Under the pieces are notes generated by a model. It did not search any database. It was not told the origin of the DNA and saw only the letters and a program-made list of their open reading frames with translations. A DNA stretch of 64,000 nt from Chlorophyllum brunneum. Its lineage: Eukaryota; Basidiomycota; Agaricomycetes; Agaricales; Agaricaceae. This document shows positions 36,325 through 48,457 of this stretch, in pieces. The DNA lies in assembly GCA_963576785.1 (NCBI GenBank), contig OY756144.1:248001-312000 (forward strand), read 5' to 3'. The position numbers and the translations under genes were made by a program. How positions within the stretch are numbered: position 1 is the first letter of the stretch; every line of letters starts with the position of its first letter.

Positions 36325-37813
36325 GAAATCTCACTTTCCTTCCCATACATATATTTTAATTACTGAGAGGCCTTCCTCCTTCCTGGCATGTTCCGAACAC
36401 ACGGAAATAACGATGTTTTCCCTTAATCCTTTCGTGATTAGTACACAATTACTTTCTTCTGAACTTAACGAGGTGAAACATCTTCTACTAAATGAGGAAT
36501 GACTCCAATCAGTTGTTATGCGAGACACGTCTCCTTGTCTTAATCTATCTACTTCATGTTTCATGATGTACGGCTGAGGACAGCTTCACCTACTCAAACG
36601 CGAACGAGATTTCCTTGTAGTGCATGCTCCCTATGACAAATCTGATCGTTTATCTCTCAAACCGACTGATGTTCATCTCACTTGATAAAATAACCACAGC
36701 CCGCTGCGGGACGCCTTCACGCCCACTAACCCAAACAATTCAAAACTTTTGGAATCTTCGATCCATGGAACCGAAAATCGTTAGTCACGCTGATCCCATT
36801 CAGGGTTATCAGTTCGTGTCATGTGTGAATGGTGAACCGGATCAACGCTGGCTTTTAAAATAAGGTCTCGTGTAATATTCAGGGAAGGTGTGGGAAGTTC
36901 TCAATGATACGCGGTGGGAGGACCAAGGGTTCTCCATTTATTGTACCTTGGTTGAAGCGCTGAAGGTCGAGATATCCGGGTGTGTCTCACTTTCCGGATG
37001 CAAGTCAGCTGGGGCCTGCGAGGAAGATGGTGGGCCTTTTATGATGATATCGTCAAGCCTCACATGGATCATTTGACAGTATCTTCTCCCCAGTCAGTAT
37101 ATTTCGTCACCCAGCGTCACGGAATAGTTTTCATGAATCCATGCTCATATGGTAGTCTAACCGGACCCTAAACATGGGCAGATATGAATGCTCAGGCTTG
37201 GTACAGAAGCCTAATCGGAAGTCTAGGGTAGTCAGCTCCGGAGATAGTTGGATCAAACTGTTTCGTACCTATGAATGGATTCTGAAGCCTCTATAGTCTC
37301 ATCTTGCTAGTAACGCATGTCTAATGAACGTATTGATTTTGGACAGCAAGATGTGTGAAAGATCTGGTGAAAGCTTCAGATTAAAATATTTCAAAAGGCA
37401 GTGTTAGGCGAAGGACTCACGACGACGAAGCTATCCACAGGGAATAAGTTCTCTATCAGTACCCGTCCTCCTTGAAAGTAGTGGCCACCTCATCGCGACG
37501 GACGCAAGTATTCATCTTCCAATATGATCACCACCAAATCGCATCATACGCGGCCCTGATAAGCGCCAACTATCGCACAAAAGAATTCCTAAAAACATCC
37601 CCTTGAGCGCCTGAGAGCCTCTCGGACACACCGGGATAGGAAAGTAGAATACCGCGCATCGTTTTTCTTGTGTTTGTTCCCTGCCATTGGGTCCTTCAGG
37701 ACTTCCAGGACGTATATTGGGTTTTGATGGCGGTGACCCTGATTATCGGACCTGAGCCAATGCACCCCACTGCAGTGAGTGAGTTTTGGTAAAGTCACTT
37801 TGAGGTTTAGGGG

Positions 37814-38580
37814 ATGTCTGTCAGTACACAGGTGAAGGAGATACATACCTTACACAAGATACGAAAAAACTTGACGTGCCTTCACTGCTTCTCGATAATG
37901 TGTCGCGATCCGAAGCCTCTGGGGATGTTGCAGTCCTATCCTCTTCTGAACCGAAATAGATTAATCAAGGATCTAGCCCACGAGTTCCCTCTTCCGGCTA
38001 CGCCAGTCGTCCTTAGAGAAGGGGATCTTGCATGTATAGGCCTGGAGTATGTGGCTACTTTAGTAGTGGGTGTAATTTAGAGAAGGACGTGCTAACCTCA
38101 TAAGAGATGCGACCAATGACCGGATGCTGCCTTTTAGTGTTGGTGATATGCCTTCGTTACCCTCAGAACTCCAATGGGGCATACCGCACTGCAGTAACAC
38201 TCATTTGATACGGGCTCGTCCAACTAGTTTTCGCCATGGAAGGTACCCCGAAATCAACGACGATGTGCGTCCGTTGCACAATACGAGAACACTATTCTGC
38301 AAATTCAGGACACGAACTCGTGGCTGGAGCGTGGATCAGGAGTTCTACATACCGTCATGGATGAAAACCCGATTCTGCGCATGTTCGGAAGGTCAAGGGG
38401 CTGGGATGCAATCAGGACAGGCAGAGGAAACAGTTACTCATCGCTCACCTGAGACAACTGAGGGTTATAGGCTTTTTTTGTAGAGACGCGAAGGCTTGCA
38501 TGGAGTATCCATGACGAAGAGGCTATTTTTCTCTCGCTCTCCATGAAGGGCACCCCAGAGAGGGCCTCCCGGATGAAACC
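37814..38580 (+). pseudogene. Beta gene remnant (copy c)
   Basis: Upstream frame 37814-38080 and downstream conserved elements (HYSAN near 38305, NQD-RQRK and LLIAH near 38410-38445) match copies a and b. A TGA replaces the W codon near 38207, and a single-base change gives a further TGA near 38360. Non-functional. Confidence 0.45.
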
Positions 38581-38625
38581 CCCCAGACCGGTGAGGAAGT
38601 AAAAAAAGAAAACCGGACATGCCGT

Positions 38626-39250
38626 TTCTTTCGACGTCTTTATTACGCCCTCTGAGAGCGATGTAACGATGAGTTGCTTCTTCCTTGATGTTCCTGTATT
38701 AGTGTCCGTTTTAGCTGTGGCAGTCTTGATTTTTTTGGGAAAGGGATAGGAAACAACGTGGGGCCAGGTGCACTCCCCAACTTGCGGAAAAGAGGTTGAA
38801 AAAACCTTGCTCGGTGTCGTCTTCTACCTTGGTTCCATGCTGAATAGGATGTGGTGTTGTAGAGTGTTGGGAGGGAAGGCGAGTCTTAACAATGCTGTAG
38901 ATGGTATAGGTGCGATGGAGTCCATGTCAGCCAAAGTCCCTTTCTCACGCACTTCTCAGGAAAAGTGCTAATCAAGGAAGAATTCAGGCGTTCAAATTGG
39001 TAATGCTAACCCATGCATATACGCAAGGATGTTACGAGTTTTGAAAATATGCTCAAGGACCGATGGTCGCAAGTATGGTCTCCGGTGCCCGTCACGTCGT
39101 GCGAATTCCAGCAAGCACTGTGCTTCTACTGACAGGCATAAAGTCAGAGTACCCATGAAGGAAACAGTTGATGAGGTGAGGGAGGATGATACTAATTACC
39201 TCACCATTCTCGCCATAAGGCTTCGGGGGGGTACGAGGCCACGTAAATAA
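38626..39250 (+). pseudogene. Gamma gene remnant (copy c)
   Basis: It is almost identical to 4616-5240. The short hydrophobic frame and the downstream frames 38768-38971 and 39029-39250 are present, but the intron donor seen at 27999 is altered. No intact product is expected. Confidence 0.4.
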
Positions 39251-39353
39251 TTCTGTTGAGGATGAAGAATTCATTATAACGTAGCATTGTCCAACAAGTC
39301 CATCGGAATACAGAGATAGAGATTACAGTAAATAAAATCAAAATAAACTTCAA

Positions 39354-39475
39354 TTAGACTGTGCTGGAGCCAGTCTGCCTAACCAAAGCGTCCAACCTGG
39401 TGATTTCGACATCGAGACTCTCCGACACCATAGCAACTGTCTCCTCTGATACTGTGGAACACTCGACATCCTCCT
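39354..39475 (-). pseudogene. Stub of gene A (3' end only)
   Basis: This 122 bp is nearly identical to the last codons of pair 1 gene A (5344-5465), including the stop. At 39475 the match ends abruptly and gypsy gag sequence begins. The rest of this A gene and its promoter are gone, so a former pair here was destroyed by the retrotransposon cluster. Confidence 0.85.
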
Positions 39476-40363
39476 TTCATTCGAGCTAATATTCCAATTA
39501 TCTTTTGCTTGTTATCATTGATTTTGTTGAAGAGTGTCCATAAGGACATTGCTCTCCACCAATTGTCAAACTTGGTTCTATCTCCATTGAAATACCCTGG
39601 TTCTGGGGCTAGGTTCTTTGGGAAGTTGATTTCATTGGCCATCTCTGATTCTGTTTCTGGTTCACTATGTTCATTTTCATAGGTCTCAGTGACTTCTATG
39701 TCAGATGTGGCTTCAGCAATTTCTGTATCGAATGGGGTCTCGGCGACTTCTATGTCAAATGTGGTCTCGGCAACTTCTGTGTTGAATAGGGTCTCGAAAA
39801 GAGCTGTATCTTCTTCTATACTGTGGTCGGATTTCTGCCATTTAAGGCCTTCAGGGATTTCTGGTTCTGTTTGTTGTTTGGATCCAGTGGTTACTGGTGA
39901 TCCCTGGATATCTGTTGGTCTCGGAGCTCTTGGTCTTCTTGGTGTTCTCGATGAGCTACTACTGCTCATATACTGTCATCCTGGTCGGAGGCTATTATTC
40001 CAAGCCTAGCTACGAATAGTGGCATCTCTCTTGTAAGGTGAGTCGAATGACACTTTACCAAATGTTATGACCTTAGTCTAAGACTCAGGTTACAAGTCTT
40101 TGGATAAAGACAAGAGAGTAGAGAAGAGAGTAAGGGATGATATGATTGGTAAAGTGTAAGGAATACATCAAGTATTACTACACTTTATATACTAGTGGTA
40201 AGAACTAAGAATAAAGGAACAGGGTAAAGGAGTCATAGAGACAAATAAGATGAGTCAGAAGAGGTACAGCCATAAGGGATGAAACACATAGGTAAAACAG
40301 ATACATAGGAATGATGTGATGGGCACATGATAGGAATGTACTGTTTATCTATAGTTTATAACA
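39476..40363 (-). mobile_element. Truncated gypsy element: gag start plus LTR (minus strand)
   Basis: On the minus strand an LTR lies at 40063-40363 (TGTTATAAAC...CATAACA). It is followed by gag starting at 39969 (MSSSSSSRTPRRPRAPRPTD) with a run of imperfect acidic repeats (EVAET-type, near 39690-39800) and FDNWWRAMSLWTLFNKI. Gag is cut at 39476. It is the same family as the gypsy at 42074-48759 and is better preserved at the gag N-terminus. Confidence 0.85.
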
Positions 40364-40918
40364 ATATTCTAGAAATAGACTATGAAGTCATTATTCTAAT
40401 AATAGACTGATCCGTTACTTTCCAGTAACTTCATTCCGTAGTAACTTCCTATGAGTTGCTCTGCATACGATTAGAGTCATAAGTACTTGATAGATTATTC
40501 CACATAGTACCAATGACTAGATACTATGTTCCGCAGTACTCCGCAGGCACTATGCCACAGTTAAAGAGAGTTATAAGGAACATTCTATGTATTCCTAGTA
40601 TTTTATGTAGTATGACTCACCTATGTTACAATATGTATATAAACCCCATGTAGCAGACCTAGTTCTGCATCTTGTTCAATCAAACAACCTCTTCATCATT
40701 GCCTATCTCTTTGAGTACAACACTAGCATCGATTTACTCAACTTTGAACTCTACACTTCTGACACTGACTGCTTTATCAATAATATCTGTCTATCCGAAT
40801 TACCTTTCTACAGGTATCAGATAGAAGCATATTATCTTGGTGAGTAGACCCTACATTCTCTCCCACTGCATTTACTGCTGCCCCCAGCAAACAACTTGTT
40901 ACGGTCATTTCCTCAACA
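40364..40918 (+). repeat. Copia-1 family LTR, 5'-truncated solo copy
   Basis: It matches the copia-1 LTR from ATATTCTAGAAATAG to the terminal CTCAACA. The first ~17 bp are missing at the junction with the gypsy LTR (40363). It carries the LTR TATA-like TATATAAAC near 40635 and a variant of the LTR frame (40623-40847). Confidence 0.8.
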
Positions 40919-41047
40919 CTCTCATCATATGCAGAGCAACTCATAGGAAGTTACTATGGATTAAAGTTACTAGAAAGTAACGGATCAGTCTATTATTATC
41001 ATAATGACTTCATAGTCTATTTCTAGAATATGTCCGAAACTTCAACA
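40919..41047 (-). repeat. Copia-1 family LTR fragment in inverse orientation
   Basis: This 129 bp is the reverse complement of the first part of the copia-1 LTR and ends TTCAACA (TGTTGAA on its own strand). It is directly abutted to the plus-strand LTR at 40918, producing a head-to-head inverted arrangement. Confidence 0.8.
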
Positions 41048-42073
41048 ACTCACTCATTAGAAGTACAGCCTCATTCAAAGTAACAACTCCAGCACATACA
41101 CAACATTAGAGTTAGGACTGAGAAAGAGTCCTCCTTTGGTATGATTTATGGGTTTGTCTATCAATACATACTATCCCAGCTTAGGACTGGGCTGGGATCA
41201 CTATAACAAGATGAGCCAAATTCTCTTTGGAATTGTTTTGTTCCTTTTTCAGTTCCAGGCAATTGGGTCTCCAATACTCTTTCTCTCCACAGTTGTGACA
41301 AGTATCATTAGGCTTGGGCTTTTGCTTTCCCTTGTCTTTTTCTTCTTCCTCTCATCTCTGCTACAGCCTGACTTACTCCCACTACTTGTAGTAATATCTC
41401 CTTTTGATGAATCCTCTTTCGAGACCAAAGCTAAGGTTTTGACTTCACTCATAGCATCTTCATGAACCATATGCTCATATATGGAAATCAATTTGGTTGC
41501 AACAGATTTGAGAGTAAGTCCATCACCTCAATACGATAAGTTTTGCTTGACAACTTCCCATATAGGGAATTGTGGCAGTGAAAAGAGAAGAGCATAGATT
41601 ATGGTCACATCATTAACATGATGGCCAGTCTTGATAAAGTAATGGCAAATGTTCAGATAGAAACCAACATGGTCAGTCATGGAAGAAGATCTATTCCAAT
41701 GTTTTATGTAGAGTTGTTGGTAATGATAATGAATATTAATTCTGCTTTGTTAATCAATGTAGGCATATCAGAGATGATTCCACATGCTTTCAGAATTATT
41801 CATTTTGATTACCAATATACTTAATAGTATTACACATCAAGCCCATTACTGCATCATCCTTGTTTAACTACTTCTCATACCTTTCCACTGCCATCTTCCA
41901 GCTCTGATATCCCTTTGTTGAGATAATGTCCAATGTAACCTCCTTCTCCTTGCCTTTTGCAGAAGATGAAGGTTCTTTTGAGACTGACTCTTCCAAAGCA
42001 GGTTCTTTCAGAGTGAGTTTAGGATATTTCCTGGAAGGTTTAGGAAAACATTGTTTGTGACCTGACACAACAC
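41048..42073 (-). mobile_element. Copia-2 gag fragment, cluster 2, left part
   Basis: On the minus strand, Gag sequence matches 10385-11279. Here it is continuous at the point where copia-1 inserted in cluster 1: frame 42068-41868 reads through KGKEKEVTLDIISTKGYQS, giving the empty site for copia-1. The C-terminal knuckle region lies near 41250-41300. It is cut at 42073 by the gypsy insertion. Confidence 0.8.
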
Positions 42074-42378
42074 TGTTATGAACTATAGATAGACATTACA
42101 TTCCTATCATGTGCCCATAGTACTCATTATTCTCTTGTATCAGTTTCACCTCCTGTTTCACTCCATAAGGCTGTACTCTTTCTAACTTGTTCTACTTCTC
42201 TCCTCTGACTCCATTACTCTGTTTCTTTATTATTAAAGCTCACCACTAGTATATAAAGTGTAGTAATACTTGATGTATTCCTTACACTTTACCAATTATA
42301 TTATCTCTTTCTTTTTTCTCTACTTTCTTGTCTTTATCTAAAGACTTGCAACCTGAGTCCTAGACTAAGGTCGTAACA
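42074..42378 (+). repeat. Gypsy left LTR
   Basis: This 305 bp LTR begins TGTTATGAACTATAG and ends GTCGTAACA. Near 42250 is a TATATAAAG promoter-like box. It is highly similar to 48458-48759. Confidence 0.9.
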
Positions 42379-42471
42379 TTTGGTAAAGTGTCATTTGACT
42401 CACCTTGCAAAAGAGGTGCCACTATTCATAGCTAGGCTTGGAATAATAGCCTCTGACTAGGACAACAGTAT

Positions 42472-43735
42472 ATGAGCAGCAGCAGCTCATCAAGAACACC
42501 AAGAAAACCCAGAGCTCTGAGACTAACAAATATCCAAGGATCACCAGTAACCACTGGAACCAAACAATAAATAGAACCAGAAATTCCCAAAGGCCTTAAA
42601 TGGCAGAAATCTGAATACAGCATAGACAAAGATACAGCTCTCTTCAAGACCCTATTCAATACAGAAGTTGCCAAGACCACATTCAATATAGAAATCACCA
42701 AGACCCACAAGAACAAACACAGTAAAGCCAAGACCATGTTTGACATAGAAGTTGCCAAGACCCTATCCAATTTAGACATTGCCGAGACACATGAGAACAA
42801 ATACAGCAAATCAGAAAGAGATCAATTTCCCAAAGAACTTAGTCCTAGAGCCAGGATACTTCAATGGAGATAAAACCAAGTTTGATAATTGGTGGAAAGC
42901 AATGTTCTTATGGACACTCTTTAACAAGATTGACAATAATGAACAAAAAATAATTGGAGTATTAGCATGAATAAAAGGAGGACTAGCAGGTCCCTATGCC
43001 AATACCAAACTACAGGCAATCCAAGATAAGAAAACACCAGCATTCAATGATTTTGCAATGGAGATAGTGGCAACCTTCTCCTTGGGGAACAGAAAAGTGA
43101 TAGCAGAAGGAGAAATTGAGTTGTTCAAACAGGAAAAGAGGAATACCACAGACTTCTTAATCAAGTTTAAAGCATTGAAAACCAAAGCTGGAACAGATGA
43201 CACCTATGCCATATTCCTTCTCAAACAACACACCAGAGTAGACATTATCAGAACCATCATAGGCTACCTAACAGCCTCAATCCCAAACATATATGACAAA
43301 TGGAGAAATACAATTCTTGCAGTAGGACAAGGATATAAAACCACAGACATCACCTGCAGAGATGTCAGAACAAGCACAGGAGTCACATATAGAGGTGGAA
43401 GACAACCAATAGAGATTGGAAGACAAAGGGCAGACACTAATCAGAACAGCAAACTAAGATATTTCAACTATAACCTATATGGGCATATTGCCAAATACTA
43501 CTGCAAGAAAACAAAGATCACATATACCAAATTAATGTGCTACAATTGTGGCAAGCAAGGCCATATTTCAAAGAACTGCAAAGTACCAAAGAAAGTACTC
43601 ATCAGGGAGATTACCAAGAAGACTGAGCAAAAAGAAGAGACAAAGGAGGATTTTGCCAAAGGCTCCGAGCAGGCACAAACCTGCAAGCCAATAAACCTAG
43701 AATTCCTGTTACACTTCATAATAGACAATACATGA
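42472..43735 (+). pseudogene. Gypsy gag remnant with CCHC knuckle
   Basis: Starts at ATG 42472 (MSSSSSSRTPRKPRALRLTN). A stop near 42567, a frameshift near 42810 and a TGA near 42968 break it, but 43058-43735 is open. A zinc knuckle CYNCGKQGHISKNC (C-X2-C-X4-H-X4-C) lies near 43540-43582. It is preceded by a degenerate second knuckle (FNYNLYGHIAKYYC) that has lost its first two Cys. Capsid-like FDNWWKAMFLWTLFNKI is near 42880-42930. Confidence 0.85.
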
Positions 43736-46700
43736 TTCTGCAGAAACAAAACTCAATATGCAAACTTTTTCTTGACTCAACTATTAAAGAATCCAGATAA
43801 ATTACCACACCAGTAGACTCCAAATGCACCCACACTTGCATAGCCCAGAGAATAGTTGAAGAAAAGCAAATCCTGACCAGACCTCTCGAGATCCCAATAA
43901 GAGTAATCAATGCCAATGGAACCAAAAACAAGAAAGAAAAAATAACAAATACAGTATATCTGGTACTAAACAACAGAAAACACACAGAAGAAATTGAAAC
44001 AATGGTAACATAGCTAGAGAGTGCAGACCTATACCTTGGACATGACTGGCTTGTCAAACACAATCCCAAAATTGACTGGACAAACAACATAATATGTTTC
44101 ACTAGATATCCAAAAGATTGTATCACATACCACAATGACATATGGTTCAATGAAAGAATATGCATAGTAAAGGAACACATAGAGGAAAAGAAGACCAACC
44201 AGATAAACACAGAAGACCTACCAATATACCTACAGCAATATACATACCTATTCAACAAAAAGAACTTCAACAAACTACCAGAACACATGATATGGGACCA
44301 CAAGATAAACCTGTCAGAAGACGTACCACCAGTACTACAGTTCAAAGTCTACTCCATGATGATAACAGAATAACAAGAGCTACAAAAATTCCTCAACAAA
44401 AATATTGCCTTAGAACAATTTAGACTATCACAATCCTCCTATACCATCCCATGCTTCTTTATACCCAAAAAAAATGGAACCAAGTGATTGGTACAAGACT
44501 ACAAGAAGCTGAATGAACACATGATCAAGGACAAAACACTACTTCTGCTCATAAGCAAAGTCATCAATTGACTCAAGGATACAAAGGTGTTCAACAAACT
44601 TGACATCATTTGGGGATATAACAACATCTGAATAAGAGAAGGTGATGAATGGAAAGTAGCATTTGTAACAAACAACAGGTTATTTGAACCAATGGTCATG
44701 TTTTTTGAAATAAGCAACTCACCAGTGACATTCTAGAGGATAATAAACACTGTATTCTGAGAAATGTTACATGAAGGAGCAGTTGTCAACTATATGGGTG
44801 ACTTTGTTATCCCTGGAACTATGCAAAAGAAACTTAAGGAGAGAACAAAGTGATTCCTGGACATTGCAACTAAATCCCAGTTATACTTCAAGAGATTAAA
44901 GTACTTGTTCAATGCAAAAGAGATACCAATACTAGGATTTGTGGTTGAACAAGGCAGCATTAAAATAGAGGAAAAGAAAGTGAAAGCAGTAAAGGAATGG
45001 CCAATACCCAAATTCCTGAAAGATATTGAAAAATTTCTAGGATTTGCAAATTTCTACCAACAATTTATACATGACTTCAGTAACATAGCAGCCCCCTTAC
45101 ACAAGCTAAAGAAGAAAGACACTCAATGGACCTGGACAGAACAACAACAACAAGCCTTCAAAAGTCACAAGTGAACTGGTACTAGCAATACCACAGGACA
45201 AGGGACAATATAGGATAGAGGTAGACATATCAGGATATGGAGTAGGAGTGGTACTATCACAGAAGCAGAAAGAACACTGGCACCTGATTGCCTTCCACTC
45301 AAGAATGATGACATCCACAGAATGCAACTACCAAATCTATGACAAAGAACTACTAGTCATCCAGGAAGCAATCAAAATATAGAGACAATACCTACTTGAT
45401 ACTGATAAACCTTTCAAAATATAGACTGACTACAAAAACCTAGAATACTTCCAGAAACCACAACAACTTACAGGATAACAGATGAGGTGGTAGATGGAGC
45501 TACAAGAATACCATTACATGCTAAAACATATTCCCAGGAAAACCAACACAAAAGTAGACATATTATTGAGATTGGCAAAAACAGATACCACCTAAGACAA
45601 CACCAACATTACCTTATTACCTGGCCATCTATTTGATGACACAATCACCAAGATCTGACAAATCTGGGAAATATTAGAAGAAGAAGATCTAAAACACTGA
45701 CTATGAAAGGAAACAAAAAAGGAAACACAGTGGCTGAAAGAAAAGGAAAAATGACCAGAGGAGATATAGGAGATAGATGGAGTACCAATATTTGAAGGAA
45801 GAATATATGTTCCACCCAACAGTCAAATACAACAAGAGATACTCTGACAGCATCATGATGAAGCCGATGTAGGATACCCTGGACAACATTAAATGATTGA
45901 ACTACTCAAAAGGACTTATTGGTGGCCATAAATGTGTAATAATACTAAATGATATATCAAAGGATATGACACATGTTAACAAAACAAAATACTCTGGACA
46001 AAACCCACAACACACCTCCACCTACTACCAATACCAGCAGAACCTTGGGAAGAAATATCAATTGATATGATAGGACTGTTACCAGAGTCAGATGGATATG
46101 ATGCAATATTTGTCATAGTTGATCATTTCAGCAAAATAATCAGACTGTATGCAGTTAATACTACCTTGACATCCGAGGAGTTAGAAGATATATATTGAGA
46201 TAATATATAGAGAACACATGGAATATCCCACAGAATCATCAGCAACAGAGGCCTACAATTTGTGTCAAAATTTATGGCAGAGCTATGCCAAGCAACCAGC
46301 ATCCAAAGAAACTTATCCACAGCATATTACCCTCAAACCAACAGTCAAATGGAGTGCACCAACCAACAAGGTCGAAACATACCTCAGAAATGTATTAAAC
46401 CATGTGCAGGACAACTGGAAAAAATGGTTGACTATGGCAGAATTCCAATATAATGACAAAATCTACACTACTACTGGGTACTCCCTATTCCAGATAGTTT
46501 ACAGACAACATCCTTGAAAAGAAGATATAACAAACACTGCCAGAGCACCTGCAATTACAGAACAAATACAAGAGTTACAAAATATGCAATAGGAAACAAT
46601 CAAAATATTACAACACAGCCAGACTCAAATGGAGAAACATAACAGTACCAAACTAGAATATGAGTATAGTTCAGGAGAATGTGTATGGCTCAAAGCAAGC

Positions 46701-47128
46701 AACATCAGGACAATGAGACCAACCAAGAAGCTAGATCACAAATGCTATGGACTGTTCCAAATAAAAGCAAAAATAGGTGAAACAAGTTACCAACTGGAAT
46801 TACCTGAAATATAGACAATATATGATGTGTTTAACAGCCAATTCCTCTCCCCCTATCATGAACCCAAGTTTGACAGCCAGTGCACTCCACTACCACCAAT
46901 ACCCAAGATCATCAACAACAAAGAACAATATGAAGTAGAAGAGATCCAAGGACACCGCACAAAAGGATGAAGAAATCAATACTTAGTACACTGGAAAGGA
47001 TATACCTCCAAAGACAACATATGGGAAGATAAGTTAGAGTTGGAAAATGCTAAGGAGGCAGTTCAAGAATTTTTGGACAAGATTTCAAGGACAAAACCTA
47101 CAAAAAGGGGGGGTAAAAAGTAACAATT
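43736..47128 (+). pseudogene. Gypsy pol remnant (PR-RT-RH-IN-chromodomain)
   Basis: Order along the frame: protease remnant near 43810 with a VDSKCTHTC core; RT with IPKKNGTK (near 44460) and FNKLDI, but the catalytic YMDD-type box reads YMGD (near 44795); RNase H with WTWTEQQQQAF (near 45130); integrase with an HHDE zinc-finger start (near 45848), the core SNRG in place of SDRG (near 46243) and the third acidic residue kept in QMECTN (near 46350). A chromodomain-like YLVHWKGY (near 46980-47005) ends it. Numerous TAG/TGA stops also occur. The element cannot be autonomous. Confidence 0.85.
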
Positions 47129-48416
47129 ATGAACAACAGACCTCATATTACAAAAGATCACTATACTCAACACATCTCATGCTGTATCCATAGCACTCTA
47201 GACTTCACCAACTACCTTCACAACATACCATGCATGCTGAATGCAAACCTATTCCTTTCCCAGCCAATGACACAGAATTTGAGCAAGAACTTAACAACCT
47301 CCTTGATGTCCAATCTACCAAAGACCAAATTGAACACTATACCACCACAACCAAAGGACTCACATACATTACCCATGCCATCAACAACCTCCAAGTCCAA
47401 GCCAAAGCTCTAAGCTGTATTCTGCTCATCACTACCATCAGAGTCCTGCCAGCTGCCATGTTAACAGGGAAACATGAACTCATGAAGGAATTATTGGATA
47501 AAGTGGCCACCAATCTTAATGTATTGGTATACTCTGATACAAAGCAATGTATCCAGAGTGCCCTAGTCATGATAGGCAAAAGGCTCAACTATCTCACTGG
47601 CTCAAGCAACAACCTTATGTACAAGCTTATCTGATGATTAATGGACCTCGACTCATACATCCTAACTACCTTACCCAACAAACTACCATACCACAAAGAA
47701 AATGAACAAAAATGGCTAGATGAGGGAATAGAAGGAATCAAGAAATCAGTGGTAGAACAATTAATGGAACTGAATATGAGAGACAAAGTAGACTACCTCT
47801 TAATCCATATCTCTAACTTTGACCCACTGACCAAGCCTATCATATTCAATCTACCTTAATCCTATCTCACACTAAAAGAAGGAGGACAACTTGACAATAA
47901 CTATTGGCAAGAAATAGTTCACAACTTGGTTGTTGTTACGACCTTAGTCTCTGACTCAGGTTGCAAGCCTTTGGATAAAGGGAAGGAAGTAGAGAAAGGA
48001 AGAAGGGATGATACGATTGGTAAAGTGTAAGGAATACATCAAGTATTACTACACTTTATATACTAGTGGTAAGAGCTAAGAATAAGGGAGTCGAGTAAAG
48101 GAGTCATAGGAGACGAGTAGAAGGAGTCAGGTAGGAGGCATAGCCTCTAGGGGTGACACAGGAGGTGAAATGAGTATGAGGGTACACGAGGTAACGGGCG
48201 CATGATAGGAATGAACGGCCTATAGTTCATAATAGTTGTAGCAGAAACAAATGATACCACTACCTTCCAAGGACATACCATCACTCTCTTTAGAGAAGGA
48301 CAAGACCATGCTCCCTTCTGGATTGGATGTCAATGTTACTCAGGAACCCCAATGATCAGCCCCACCAAATGTCAACTCATCAACGCCTTACACAAAGAGA
48401 AGGATATCAAGTAATC
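47129..48416 (+). pseudogene. Extra gypsy ORF downstream of pol (function unknown)
   Basis: Between the chromodomain and the right LTR lies about 1.3 kb that standard gypsy elements lack. Open frames at 47230-47634 and 47641-47859 are in the sense direction, helical and Asn/Leu/Lys-rich. A last part at 48235-48416 (AETNDTTTFQGHTI...) follows the solo LTR inserted at 47934. There is no signal peptide, membrane helix or zinc motif, so it is not an obvious envelope gene. It is probably one broken accessory gene, interrupted by stops and by the solo LTR. Confidence 0.45.
47934..48234 (-). repeat. Solo gypsy LTR inserted in the gypsy extra ORF
   Basis: The LTR reads TGTTACGACC...TTCATAATA on the plus strand, i.e. 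inverted relative to the host element. It is bounded by the 5-bp duplication GTTGT (47929-47933 and 48235-48239). A full element must have inserted and then been lost by LTR-LTR recombination. Confidence 0.88.
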
Positions 48417-48457
48417 TACTATACTTCATAGGGTCATGAACATAAAAGGGGAGGTAT

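Larger units (their letters stand above)
36325..39353. repeat. Duplicon copy c, right part
   Basis: Continues copy c after the LINE. 36325-37790 matches 2376-3830, and 37790-39353 matches 3790-5343 nearly base for base. It contains the beta remnant (37814-38580) and the gamma remnant (38626-39250). 36620-37590 shows no convincing gene, but a short frame at 36770-36863 has a Q-x-W-like end (see findings). Confidence 0.85.
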
